From positions 681,001 to 745,000 of the forward strand of contig BRXU01000015.1 in the NCBI GenBank assembly GCA_030267565.1: 64,000 nt of DNA. The letters run 5' to 3'. This DNA comes from Pleodorina starrii. Lineage: Eukaryota; Chlorophyta; Chlorophyceae; Chlamydomonadales; Volvocaceae. How positions within the stretch are numbered: position 1 is the first letter of the stretch; every line of letters starts with the position of its first letter. The notes beneath the pieces are model-generated. The model did not search any database, was not told the DNA's origin, and saw only the letters and a list, made by a program, of their open reading frames with translations. Shown here one piece after another: positions 35,300 through 46,401 of this stretch. The position numbers and the translations under genes were made by a program.

Positions 35300-36600
35300 T
35301 CATGCAAGGTTATGTCGATTCAAATGTACGACCTACTTGCTTCTCATCGCGCTTCCCGATAAGCAATATGCCAATCAAAACATTAAGGACAAAAAGGTAC
35401 ATGATTACCGGCAGCGGCAAATACATACAGACGTTCAAAAGTGAGAGGCCAAACGAAGCCGCGCTATCCATACATTTTCGGCGTCGTTATAGTTCACCCG
35501 TTGGTGGAGTTATATACATCGATTTTCTTATATTTGATCTATTTGCCAAACCCGCCAATAGCTCTTGCACCGTGAGCGCTCGTCTGGGCATATATAATTG
35601 GAACGAATTATTCGTTCCTAGGATAGGGCAGCACCTCGCTGATAATTTTTGGGACAACTCACACTGACGGATGTTCGATTTCATCTTTCCAGACAGAAAA
35701 GCAAGCTTTACCACATAGGTGAAAGCCAATCGGCGGTATGGGAGCTGAGTCTGTGGCAGGGGGGTCCAGCTACGCCGGGAGCGTCGCATCTTCCGGTGCT
35801 GCGGCGTCGAGGCGGGCGCGGTGAGCGAGTGTCCCCAAAGGGCTATACATATAATGTTTAGTGCCATTATAACTGTTATTTCGCGAAGTGCAGCGGGCAC
35901 TTGCCGTCGCGAGGAGTGCAAAAGGCGAAGCTAGCTGCGCCCAACGATAGATGTATTATTAGTGTATATATTTTGAAGTTATCGGGCCTTCGTTGCTGAA
36001 TATATCTTGACATGCATGAACTGTGCTTCCACTACTGCGCCATGCAAGCTGAAATGTCGTCTCCCCGGCGAAGCTTCGCTTAAGCTAGAGCACTAGATAG
36101 CTTCGATGGCGAACCGTCAGGTGTGGATGGATTCCACACCCGCCTGTGATGACACTACGCGTTTTGTTTACGTATAGGAAACGGCGGCACCCGTACGGCG
36201 GCACCCGTACGTACGTAGTAGCCTGTAGTAGTTGCTGGCAAAGGCCTGAAAGTTGGTAAGCCTCCCGGTCTGAAGCGTATCCTGCCCTCCCGACTCACGA
36301 CTCACTCGCAGGCCCGACCACGCAAATCCGGACGGGCAAGGCGAGGACCTTTTCGACCGGCGTTCCTCTATAGAGGTAATTAAGTCATCTGCCCCCTAGC
36401 TACCAAACGTGGGACTTATTGCTCCTCACTGTCCGTCGGTCGTTACAGCCAGCCGTACGCGACGGCAACCGACTCCACAGCAACCCTGTAAAACCCCGCG
36501 GCGGCAACTAACATCCCGCGGCACACCGAACAGTCCCTTTGCGAAACCCCACACCATCCCCAAGACGCCCCCCAGTTTTTTAAGTTGCATTAGTGGCCGT
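35300..36600. other. Unassigned sequence between the LINE and the DIRS-like element
   Basis: A 133-codon open frame on the plus strand (35266-35667) and an overlapping minus-strand frame match nothing I recognise. A doubled ACGGCGGCACCCGT motif occurs at about 36180-36210. The right part probably contains the 3' terminal repeat of the DIRS-like element, but I could not define it. Confidence 0.4.
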
Positions 36601-36648
36601 CAGTGAAGACAGATTTTGAAAGCATTCTCCATGCGCGCCACTCTGCAA

Positions 36649-37806
36649 CTACTTGGGGGGGCCCAAAATGTGGGCCGTCAGTTTCTTGTGCGCCGACACG
36701 CCGTCCTTCACGTAGTGCTTCTCGAACGTCGCCGGGCTGGCCCAGCGGCCGAGCTTTTGCACCAGCGCCCGGTCTGCGCCGCTGTTAACGGCGGTAGTCG
36801 CGCCGCCCCGGCGGAACGCGTGGGGGCCGAAGTCCCGATGGATCCCCGCCGCCTGGAAAGCGGCGTTGAGTTTCTCCCGGAAGTCGCGATAGGGCATCGC
36901 GGCAATCGGCGCGTCGAGCGGCGCCGTGCGCTGGGCCAGCCGTTGGGAGCCGTCGGCGCTGCGGGCAACGGGCCGCAGCAGGGGGCCGACATCCTCCACC
37001 TCCTGCAGTTTCCCCGCCACGTAGGCCTTGCGCGGCGCACGCTGGTAGCCGCCCGCGACCAGCAGGTCGTGCAGGAGCTGCACCGGGCAGTGGGCTGGGT
37101 GTAGCTCGCCCACGGCACCGATCGTAACCGTCGCTCCTTGGGCCCGCTGGTCGGTCTTGCTGCGGTAGAGGTAGATCGAGGTGTGCGAGCCGAGTTGCAC
37201 GTCTAGCAGATCCTGGTGTACCAATATCTTGGCCAGGTCGTCGTAGCGCAGCAAGCCAGTGAAGCAGAGCACCACGCAGGTGACGACCATGCGGGTCTCG
37301 AGGTCGGGACCGGAGCCCTGGAGCGGGAAGTGGTATGCGAGGAGTTGCTGCATCTCCCCAGGTGACGCGTCCGCCAACACCCGCGAGTTGCTGGTCAGGG
37401 TGCGCCTTGCGGCCTCACGGACGGCACTGCACAGGGGCGCGTCGCACGGCGACGGCAGGCCCGCTGCCTGGTAGTACGCGGAGATAGCTGCGCTGGCCTT
37501 GTCCACCTTCTGATGCCCCACCCGGCGCTCCGCAGCCTCGTCCCGCACAGAGGTAAGGTAGCAAGCCACGAACGCACCGGTGCAGGCGTAAGGCGCGAAA
37601 CCCCGCTGGATGCAGAACATGACAAACGCGCACCAAGCTGGGTAGTACTGCTTCCAGGTGCTGCTCGCCTTGCTGAACCGGCTGATCGCTGCCAAGCGCC
37701 CCGCCAGGCGCTGCAAGTCGGGGTGCGCTCCGGCAGCCCCCAGGCCCGCAACCACGAAGGCAACTGTGCTCGCATCTGTCGTTACAGGGGCGGAATGGGC
37801 AGACAC
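36649..37806 (-). CDS. Tyrosine recombinase of the DIRS-like element
   Basis: 385 residues. Catalytic residues of the family are visible: the first Arg in LLRYDDLAK (about 37237-37256), the H-x-x-R box HAFRRGGATT (about 36800-36825) and the nucleophile Tyr in KHYVKDG (about 36702-36722). The N-terminal part (STWKQYYPAWCAFVMFC) is the core-binding helical domain. It would join circular cDNA to the target, without making target duplications. ATG at 37806 overlaps the end of the pol ORF by 25 nt, so the two are probably translated from one transcript. Confidence 0.9.
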   Translation of the reverse strand: MSAHSAPVTTDASTVAFVVAGLGAAGAHPDLQRLAGRLAAISRFSKASSTWKQYYPAWCAFVMFCIQRGFAPYACTGAFVACYLTSVRDEAAERRVGHQKVDKASAAISAYYQAAGLPSPCDAPLCSAVREAARRTLTSNSRVLADASPGEMQQLLAYHFPLQGSGPDLETRMVVTCVVLCFTGLLRYDDLAKILVHQDLLDVQLGSHTSIYLYRSKTDQRAQGATVTIGAVGELHPAHCPVQLLHDLLVAGGYQRAPRKAYVAGKLQEVEDVGPLLRPVARSADGSQRLAQRTAPLDAPIAAMPYRDFREKLNAAFQAAGIHRDFGPHAFRRGGATTAVNSGADRALVQKLGRWASPATFEKHYVKDGVSAHKKLTAHILGPPK

Positions 37807-40699
37807 CGCGAGTTAGCTGCGCCGAAATCTAATAGTAGCGCCATGGACTGCCACGTCGGTGGTGGGACCGGGTCCCATACGCCGAGCCTGTTCTGAAGGA
37901 ACAGGCCTGGGCCCGTCGGGAAAACATGCACTGCGTGAACAAACTCCCGAAACAACGAACCGCTCGTGACCAGGCGGGGCCACCACGCGGCCCGCGGCCA
38001 AAATGGGGCCAGCAGGCACAACCGCGCTTTGCATGCCTCCGCATGTGCGAGCACTCGCCCCAGAACGGCAAAAGGTGGGTTGCACCAGGCAATGTCCGGT
38101 GCTTGCGGCCATTGGACGGCGAACGCATTCACTCCTGCGCTGGCCGGGTGAAAGTGATAGGAATAGAACGGTTGCATCTGGTAGTTGTGGGCGGACGCAA
38201 ACAGATCTACTGCAAACTGGCCACCACGCCCCCACTTCGCCGCCAGGGTACCGAAAGCGCACGGGTTCAGCTTCCAGTCACACGACTCCTGGTGTTTCGA
38301 CAGGTCGTCTGCGAACTGGTTCAAGTCCCGCGGCACCCATTCGACCAACAGGTCAATTCCTCTCTCGATGCAGTACCACAAAAGGGCCGAGCAAATGCCC
38401 TGGAGCCGGGGGCGCACCGAGCCACCTTTGGTAAGTATGTCCCTGGATGGCCGGCTGTCCGTGCGGACGAGGACGTGCTGGTCGTCCAGGCGCCCCGCGC
38501 CATTGAAGCTTTGCAACACGTTAAGCATCCCCGTCAACTCCAGCAACGTGGAGGAGTCCTCGTCGGTCTCCTTCTCCCATTGCCCGCTCGCGATCAGCAG
38601 CACGCCATCCTCCTTGGTCCAACCGCCCCACCCGCCGAACGAAAACTCGGACCGCCCCGCGGCGTCCGTGTAGATGACGAACGAATGCACGTGGGATGGA
38701 CGCCAGATTGGTCGGAACCCGTCGTAATGCTCGAACGACTCTACCCAAAACTTCACCTCCCACGCGACGTCGGGCGTCAGCAGCCGGTACGAATCGTACG
38801 TCGTGCCCTTCTGTCGCAACTCGTCTGCGACCCACGCGGACATAAGACGTGTCATGAGGATAGAGATTTTCCCAAAAGAGTGCGACATCGACAGGAGCGA
38901 GCCTGCCAGGGATGCGACCCCCCGTATGCGGAATTCCCGCGCCCCGTCGTGCGCTTGCAAAACCTCGCGCGCCAACGCTTGGACTGCTACGCGCTTCGAG
39001 GCGGGGACGAACATGGAGCCGCGCACCGTGTCGATTTCTGCCCCTAGGTACGTTTTCCGTTGCTCCGGTTCGAGCGAGCATTTGCTCTCGCTGACCAGGA
39101 AACCTGCGCTCTCAAAATCCGTCAACACTCGGGTCCGCAACTGTGTCAACACCTGTTTGTCCTGGTGGGCGTGTATGCTGTCATCTATGTAACCCGAACA
39201 CCGGTGGCCCTCGGCCCGCCAGCTCTGTTGGAGCTCCCGCGTGATTTTGGTAAACACCCAGCAGGCTGGGGCCAGACCGAAAGGCAACTGTACGAATTGG
39301 AACCATCGTCCCTTCCACTCGAAACCCAAGAACTCCCAAGCACTTTCGTGCATATCGACGTGGTGGTACCCCGACTTCAAATCGACCGTAAACATGTAAT
39401 CGTCACGCTCCAGTGTGTCCCCGAGCGTTGCCAGGGATTCGTACTTAAAGCTGGGCACTTGCAAGTGCTCGTTGATGTAGCGCGCGTCGTAAATCAAACG
39501 AAACTTGGTCGTGCCTTTTTTTTGGGCACCACCCCTAGCGGGAGCACACAGCGCGGCTGGTGGTTCACCGCGCGGGCCGCGCCCGTCGCTATCAGCTCCT
39601 CGATCGCCGCATCGACGAACGCGGACTGCTCCGTGGCCGACGCGTGGTTCCGGAGGTGGATTGGGGCCGGCGGGCCGGTCTTTTCCAACCATCGAAGCGA
39701 AAAACCAAACAGCACCCAGTTCAGCACTAGTGCCGATCGGCAAAACGTCTGCCAGAAAGTGGCGCGCGCGCGGAGCCGGCCCCGCATTTGTGGGGGCTGC
39801 CCTTTCGCCGGCTTCACCGGCGGCGGGTGTGCCGAGCCTTCGAACTCTGCCTCCAAACCGTCAAGGTCAGCCGCACCTGGCGCGCTGACGCTCGCGGCCT
39901 CCGCTTGCTGTTGGCGGGCCCGAACTTGCGAAGTGCCGTTGGCGTCCGTGGTTCCAGGCCTCCGCGCTGAGGGTGCCGCGGGCGTCCCCGTCGGGGGGCT
40001 CTCGATCGGTGCCGAGGTGCCGGGGTTGGAGCCGGTGTCGGTGACCGCCGTGTCGCTCGCGTTCTGCTCGGAGCCGCAGGCCGTGCCTGGAATGAGAAGA
40101 ACAACTGTTCTCAGTTGACCTGTTCGCAGTTGGTGCAGAAGCGAGTAGCAGTACCGCGGTATCGGTCTCTCACCGCTCAGCTTAGCGCCAGATTCGCGGT
40201 CGCGTTCTGGTTTGCCCGTGCCCATAGCTTCCTTGCGCTGGGTTCCTGAAAAACCCGAATAAGGTTCGTAAGACATTGGCAATTGCTGGGTAGCCAATTC
40301 GCCGTGGGAGCCTGGCTCACCCATTTTGGTCAGATCCGCGGGCTGTGCCGTGCCAAGAGCTTTCTTCCCCGATTGTTTGAAGTTGGGCTGCCAGTTGCTC
40401 GAGGAGCGGGGCGGCAAAGCTGTCCCAATAACCGGGTGAGCCGGTGCGATCGCGGAGGCCTGCCCGATAGAGCTGCGGCGCTTTGAGCGCTCATCTATGC
40501 TCTCCTCCTCCTTGCCAGGCGCTTGACGTTTCTCGCCAAGGAGGTTCTTGGTGTTGCGTGAGGCATGTGGCTGAGCGCCATGGTTGGAGCTGTTCGAGCC
40601 TCGCGAGAAAAGACCGTTGGTCTGGAATAACATTGCAGCATCACAGTATTGCGTGTAAGCGATTGAGGAGAAATTGTGAGAGATTCGACCTCCCAACAC
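37782..40699 (-). CDS. DIRS-like pol: reverse transcriptase, RNase H, methyltransferase-like region (one frame change)
   Basis: Two minus-strand frames overlap: 40699-39494 and 39743-37782. The first ends in ELIATGAARAV and VLPLGVVPKKK. The second continues as KGTTKFRLIYDARYIN, the RT core. The switch falls on eight A (T at 39516-39523 on the plus strand). RT motifs in the second frame: FTVDLKSGYHHVDMH and the catalytic YIDDS (about 39178-39192). RNase H: YTDAAGRSEFSFGGWGGW, the LLELTGML helix, RTDSRPS and WVPRDLNQFADDLSK. The C-terminal part with VDLFASAHN and WCNPPFAVLGRVLAHAEACK corresponds to the methyltransferase-like domain of DIRS elements. The N-terminal 300 residues are low-complexity and unassigned. 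Confidence 0.85.
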
Positions 40700-41099
40700 A
40701 AACCTTTACTGGGCTTGTACGGCCTGCTATGCTCGTCCCATCTGTGTTCGTCAAACGAACTGCAACATGATTTACAGCCGTGATTACAACTCCGGTCCAG
40801 AAGAAAATACAACTGGGCCCCTGGGGCTGTGACAAAACAACCTGCCGAGGTGGTGCGCACCTCCGAACGTCGTCCATGGGTGTCTGCGACACTCTTCCCA
40901 TGCCCGTACGGTTTCCCGTCGCCACGCAAAGCCAGACTCCTAATGCCCCGAAGGCCAATTCACTCTTGTCTACAGGCCTAAATGGCCACACAACTCGCTT
41001 TGACAATGTCTCTCGCTGTAACGTGCTTCTGGTGAAGCTGAACAAGAGAGAAAAGAATCTCATTAGGTGTTCTGCCCCCATGGCACGCGTAATGAAAGT

Positions 41100-41285
41100 A
41101 CACGCCTCTCGGGCCCTTGAGTACACGCCCTGAAGGGCTAGAGAGTACATGCCCCGAGGGCCAAGCAATACAAGCCCCGAGGGCCGAAACAGTATGAGCC
41201 CCGAGGGCTGAAGGAGTACAAGCCCCGAGGGCTGTGTTGGTTTGAGCCCTAAGGCCTGAATGGTCCGAGCCCCGAGGGCTGTAAC
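41100..41285 (-). repeat. Array of short palindrome-cored repeats between gag and pol
   Basis: Six to eight degenerate units of about 22-28 bases, each with a GCCC-CGA-GGGC core (for example AAGCCCCGAGGGC at 41171, 41220 and nearby). Each core is a small perfect hairpin. On the minus strand they can be read as repeated QPSG/LVLL peptides, but that frame (41513-40641) has no other coding character. Confidence 0.8.
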
Positions 41286-41578
41286 AACGTCAGAACGACC
41301 TCCAGGTGCGACCCTGCCCCCAAGATCGTGGGCCTGCAAATTGCTCTGCCCCCAGGGCAACAGTGCGGGGCCGTGTGCCCTTACCACAACCACACAGCCC
41401 TCCGGGCGTATGTCGGCAAAAATAACTATCCAAAACATGACAAAACGTAGTCGTGACTGCCGCGGGTGATCATGACAGGCTAGGTAGCACCCACATGGCC
41501 CGTAGATTCGCAACTAGGGTCCCTGACGGTTGGCCTAGCTGCCTGCGCTTCCGTGGAATGTGCCTATGGTTATCCCAC

Positions 41579-42481
41579 TCAGCCCATCGGCGGGCCGCGG
41601 CCACCGCCGCGCCCGCCCTGGCCCTGGTGCATGCCTCCCCGGCCGAAACCCTGGTACCCCCCGCGCGGGTTGAACGGCATGCGGCCTCCTTGGCGCTGAC
41701 CGCCACCCCCGCCGCTGCCCGAAGCACCCCCGGAGCCGGCCCCGGAGTTGGCCGGCGGCATCGGCAGCTTGCTCTCAACCTCACGCACCGTCTTATCGTG
41801 GATTTCGGTAAACTTGTTGACACCGCCCGGGCCCCACTTGCCGGTCGTCGCGCCGACCTTGGGCGTCAGGCGGCGGCAGTAGTCCGCCACGAACTCAGCC
41901 TTGGCCGTTGTGGCCGACAGGGCGGCTGCGTGAAATGCCATTAGGCGCAGGTCCAGGAGCTGCGTGTTGCGGTTGAATGTCTTCTTGAGCATCTTGAAGT
42001 CCTCGCTCCCGTCGTCGGCCGACTTCTCGATGATGTTGTTCATGACCTCCTGGTTTTTGCGGAGTTCAGAGAGGAACATGAACTGTTCACGGTGCATCAG
42101 GTTGAGGCGCAGCGGGTCCTGGCACTGCGGGAGGTTGCTGGAGCGGGCAATGGCCAGCTCGCCGGCCATGGTGTCCTGCCTCTCCCTCTGCTCCTCCAGC
42201 TGGGTCCGCAGATCCCGCTCCTTGCTGCGCTGTGCCTCCATGGCCTCCTGCGCCTTCTGCTTGTGATTCTCGATGGCCTGCTCGGCCGCCTTCTTCTGCT
42301 CGTCTAACTTCTGCTGGAACTCATCGCGTTGCTCCTTTAATTTCTGATTGAAGAAATCTTGGATGTGTTGGTCTACCATTTTCTTGCAAAAAAGGTTTTC
42401 TCGATCTATGTGTCTCTTGTGGTGCAATACTAGAGGCCACAGTCCCGGCAGAGGGACACGCCTCGTCAGGATTATCGACAC
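41579..42481 (-). CDS. Gag-like protein of the DIRS-like element
   Basis: 300 residues. A strongly charged coiled-coil (about residues 35-110: EFQQKLDEQKKAAEQAI, SKERDLRTQLEEQRERQD) is followed by a helical region (MLKKTFNRNTQLLDLRLMAFHAAAL) and a C-terminal Gly/Arg-rich tail (RGGYQGFGRGG, GGRGGGRGPPMG). A coiled-coil plus RGG tail fits an RNA-binding, particle-forming protein. It is the first ORF of the element. An in-frame ATG inside (KKMVDQ) could be the true start. Confidence 0.75.
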   Translation of the reverse strand: MSIILTRRVPLPGLWPLVLHHKRHIDRENLFCKKMVDQHIQDFFNQKLKEQRDEFQQKLDEQKKAAEQAIENHKQKAQEAMEAQRSKERDLRTQLEEQRERQDTMAGELAIARSSNLPQCQDPLRLNLMHREQFMFLSELRKNQEVMNNIIEKSADDGSEDFKMLKKTFNRNTQLLDLRLMAFHAAALSATTAKAEFVADYCRRLTPKVGATTGKWGPGGVNKFTEIHDKTVREVESKLPMPPANSGAGSGGASGSGGGGGQRQGGRMPFNPRGGYQGFGRGGMHQGQGGRGGGRGPPMG

Positions 42482-43178
42482 AACGGCAGTTAGAGAACGC
42501 GGGCGCTCGCGCGCCCGAACAGACCGGATTGGCAGCTACTGTACGGCACTCTCGTACACCCGGTCGGGAGCTGTAACTCCCACTGCCAGTTTCGTCGCAA
42601 TAAGCTTCCATTTCTCCTACTCCTCGTCAGTGCTTCCTCGGAGAGATAGAAATGTTAAGCCATTTCCCTAGCTAGCTGGCCTGGGCGGGGCCCTTCCTTT
42701 GCTTCGGCCTACCCGCAACTGCGCCTGCGCGCGCCGCCTGCTTTATATCATGTTGTGCACGCGGACGGGTCGGTTGAACGGGGAAACACCCTTGCGGCAA
42801 GCAAGGGACCTGACATGCATGCGTGTGCAAGTTGCACTGCGTCCGTGCACGTGTGCGGCGGTGATGGACAGGCTGAGTAGTCGCACGTATGGGTAATGGC
42901 GGCACCCACGCACGGTGGGTGAGTTTGCCGTTCGCTCGTTTGACGCCCTCGCCGCCGCCTTGACTTGGGCAAGCCACATGATTATACCGCGCACGAACGC
43001 AGCTCGCTCTGAGATGCTTATGCCGCACTGGAATCATCCGCAGCTAACGAGGCGAAAATATCTCCGGTTGGCCTGCATCACGCAGCAGCGGATGTTCAGG
43101 GTCATGTGTGACACATCTTTACTAATGAACGGTTATTCTTTGCCCTCGGCGTGACCCCGCTCGCCTTCCGCGCCCAGA

Positions 43179-46100
43179 ATGGCATCTTCGCAGTTCTCTT
43201 CACACTCCGGTAAGCAGTTGGATAAAATGGCTGACGTAAGGCTGGGGAACCTGAACCTGCTGCGAAACTTAATGCATGGTAGTCGAACATGCATACCCAG
43301 TGATGAATTACCTATCTTTTGTCCTAGCGAATGTGGCCAAGCTGTACGTAAACTATCCAATAACGCGCTGCCTGGTACCGCAGCCGGCGTAGAGCCTAGA
43401 TTTGCGTGCGCGTTTCCCCTTGGAACCAGTGCTTTTCATCACCGCCGCCTGCCTCCAGTGCTTGAGTAAACTCCATGTGACCTATGCCAATTACGCCACG
43501 TGGGCTCGGCCATGTGACGAGCACACACAACAAGGGCGGATGTAGCGGGCTTGTGATGCTGCTGTAACTAACACATACACATCCCAGCCTTCCACTTACA
43601 TAAGTGATAGCCTTTATTTCATGGTGCCCGCTGTATCCGTATTACTTTCGGCGTGCCGTCCGCCGATAACAGCACTTTCACGCACCATTTACTTGGATGT
43701 TGCCGTTCATAGATAACGCTACCAGCAGCAGCCTGCACGTGCGTGTACCTCCACACGAACGCTGCCTAATGAACGTATCCACCGCCACCCCGCCGCACCT
43801 ACCACGCCGGGCCGCCGGTCGGTCGGGTTGCGGTGCTTCATCGCTCACAGGAAGGAGAGCAACGAGGCCCGCATCCGGATACGCTGGGCCCTGATACAAA
43901 TATTTTTGGGAGCATGGCAGCTATTTATAACGCTGATACATCCGGGAAGGCAGGGCTGGTCCATCAAACAGGAAAGCACGTAAGTCGGCTGTCTTCTTCT
44001 GCCCGCCGCACGTGCACCGCTGCCCGACCGTTTACCTTGCGTGTGGGTATAAGGATGGCGAGTGCACGGCGGTGCGCCGGCAGCAGTATGATTGCTTGGC
44101 GGATGCCCGCTCACATACAACACATATGCTGGCGGCATAAATGCATGGTCACAACGGCGATAGTCGGTCTTTCTGGGCCGGGAGCCCACTGGAATAACCA
44201 CGCACAACTCAGCATATCGCTTTGCTGCGCGCCCCCTTACTTATCGCTCAGCGATTGGTGCAGGCGTCTGTCATAGGTACGATACGCTGCTGCCTAAGAA
44301 ATGTGTTGTCCGCCGGTGCGTGCATGTGCCGTGCATTTGCGTGCGCCTCGCCACTGCAGGGCATGGGTCATCTTGAGCGCTCTAAGCTTCGATTGGCTCT
44401 CGGACTTGGTGAGTCCACTACTGCTTTTGCATGATGTGGGGACATGGATGGGTAGGCACCATCGCACGTCGACTGCGCGATAGACATGATATGCGTGCTT
44501 TATGGCCTCCAAATCCATTCACGCCAACCATGAATTCCGTTTCACAGGGAATACCACAAAACTCGAATAGCTTGAGTGGAAACATACTTCAATACGGTTC
44601 ATGAGTACTTGGTTTTCCTTGACGTACAATATCTATCGAGATTGATATTATTATCTTGATTGCTTAATTCCATGGTCGTGACCTGCTGTGTCCAAGTGCA
44701 GGGCTACGGGGCTTATCTGGCTGTGCTTTACACGATGGTAACTCTGCTGGCGGTCAACTGCGGTCTGTGCGTTTGGGTCACTTGGTGCTTCAAGGAACAG
44801 AAATTCCCCGTCGTGTGGCCGGTGAAGGTGGGTCTCGTAGGTGTGACATTCTCAATGGGAAAAGGGTGCCTCGGGGTCAGGGTGGCTATGTCGTACAAAA
44901 ACGAGACTTTATCAAGCGGTCAGCGTACATAAATCACTGCCTTGGGTAAATTTACCAGCCAAATGCCCTGGCAGATTCCGGGGTGTTTCAGGCCATGGTG
45001 TGCGAACACTGGCCTGCTGCTGTGCCTGTGGATGAAACGCGTGTAGCACGGCGGCCTAATTTCTCCCCCCTGTCGGCACTGTAATACATTATGCCATACC
45101 GCCCCGGCTGCTGGGAATGAACGGCGTAGCCCTTCATGACTCGTGCCAGATAGCACTTCCACGCAATTCCGAGCGACCCTCGAGCTCATTCATCAGATAC
45201 TAGGTCCAGGGGGCGGGTTACAACTGCACATGATCGGTACGTGCTACATGTATGTGAGTGTGTGTGCTTCATGGTCGATGAGGGTGCGAAAACCCATACC
45301 TGCAACTACCCATGCGATCCGGGGGCTCACGGCCAAAGAAACAAGCAAAGTTACTGCTGGTATCCTGCGATAAGAGGGAAACAAGGCAGGCCATCCGTCG
45401 TATGTAAACACACAAAGCTGCAGCAGCTTATGTGCATATATAAGCTGCTAGCTAGTTGCACGGACCACGCACGCAGCTAGCTAGTTGCATACAGGAATTA
45501 TGCCGGCATGCACTGCTGCGCGCGTGGCTGCGTGCGCTCATGATTCGACCCGCCGCGGTTGTTGTGTGCAAATGCAACGCAGGTTCTGCGGCTATTCGGT
45601 GCAGCGTTCCTCCAGGCATTCGACATCGCCTCCCTAAATATCTTACAGGTGTGTGCGTGTGTGTATGTGCACACGCACGCATGGCACGCGCGGCGGCGGT
45701 TTTCGGGATTGCTTACGTAGTCAAATTAAGTTGAGGCCCATACCAACCGCAGATGTATGTGTCTGCAATATGACCACGCGTTAGCGTGCATCACTGTCCT
45801 CAGTGGACGGATAGATCCGTACGCCACACCTACCGCGCGTGTTTCGCCACCTACCCTTACAGGTCGGCCTCGATTGTCGCTTCAACGGGCCGAAGGTGCC
45901 CAACCTTCACTTCGACCTTTTCCCTCGTTACAGTGAGTCATGCATATCTATACATGCACACACGCATTCGGCGGGCAGATTGCCTTCAATGTGCAATCTG
46001 CCCGCCGAGTCGCAGCCTTACTCACTCAAGAAGTAGTGATTGCGGTACCACTACTGGCAGCGCTTTCTTGGATGTTGACTGGGTTAACTATAGCGCGTGA

Positions 46101-46401
46101 TGCAGTTACCGACGTTTACAGTGACACCTCGGTGCATGACGTCCACTATACACAGTAGAGCGTGGATGCATGTTGTGCGTGGTAAAGAGGTGTGTCTGAA
46201 GGATGGCGGATTGACAAGCAAGCTGGCGCCACGCACGCACTGGCAATATAATCCCGCCCAACCTCGTCACGAATGGCCGCTACCCCACTACTTACGTGCA
46301 ACGCAGGTTGTCTGAAGCCCCCCCACGTGCTTCACGCCATCGTGTCTGCCATGGCCCTCGTACTCTTTGTCGTATTTGCGTTATTCAGCATTATGGCCCA
46401 G
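43179..46401 (+). CDS. Gene B exons 1-8: start and N-terminal membrane helices
   Basis: Exons 43179-43209, 43328-43343, 43851-43979, 44360-44408, 44702-44827, 45583-45648, 45863-45932 and 46307-46401. The proposed start ATG 43179 (MASSQFSSHS) joins through a 16-nt microexon to KESNEARIRIRWALIQIFLG; this phase works but the first two exons are uncertain. Hydrophobic helices follow: ALIQIFLGAWQLFITLI, YLAVLYTMVTLLAVNCGLCV, LRLFGAAFLQAFDIASL and AIVSAMALVLFVVFALF. In gene A the equivalent 194 codons lie outside the window. Confidence 0.65.

Larger units (their letters stand above)
36649..42481 (-). mobile_element. DIRS-like tyrosine-recombinase retrotransposon (coding core)
   Basis: Minus-strand order: gag-like coiled-coil protein (42481-41579), RT/RNase H polyprotein with a methyltransferase-like tail (40699-37782), tyrosine recombinase (37806-36649). 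A tyrosine recombinase in place of an integrase, after RT and RNase H, defines the DIRS/PAT group, which is known from volvocine algae. All ORFs point the same way, unlike Volvox kangaroo, whose recombinase is reversed. The coordinates are the coding core; terminal repeats were searched for by eye and not identified. The reading frames are largely intact apart from one frame change at 39516-39523, so the insertion is probably young. Confidence 0.85.

Noticed and set aside
35266..35667. 133-codon plus-strand frame beside the LINE
   Set aside because: Crosses the LINE 5' boundary, has no known motif and overlaps a competing minus-strand frame.
37926..40118. Plus-strand open frames of up to 373 codons opposite the DIRS-like pol
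   Set aside because: Antisense shadows of RT/RNase H coding sequence; no recognisable domain.
40641..41513. 290-codon minus-strand frame between gag and pol
   Set aside because: Its middle is only the translated hairpin repeat array and the ends have no coding character.
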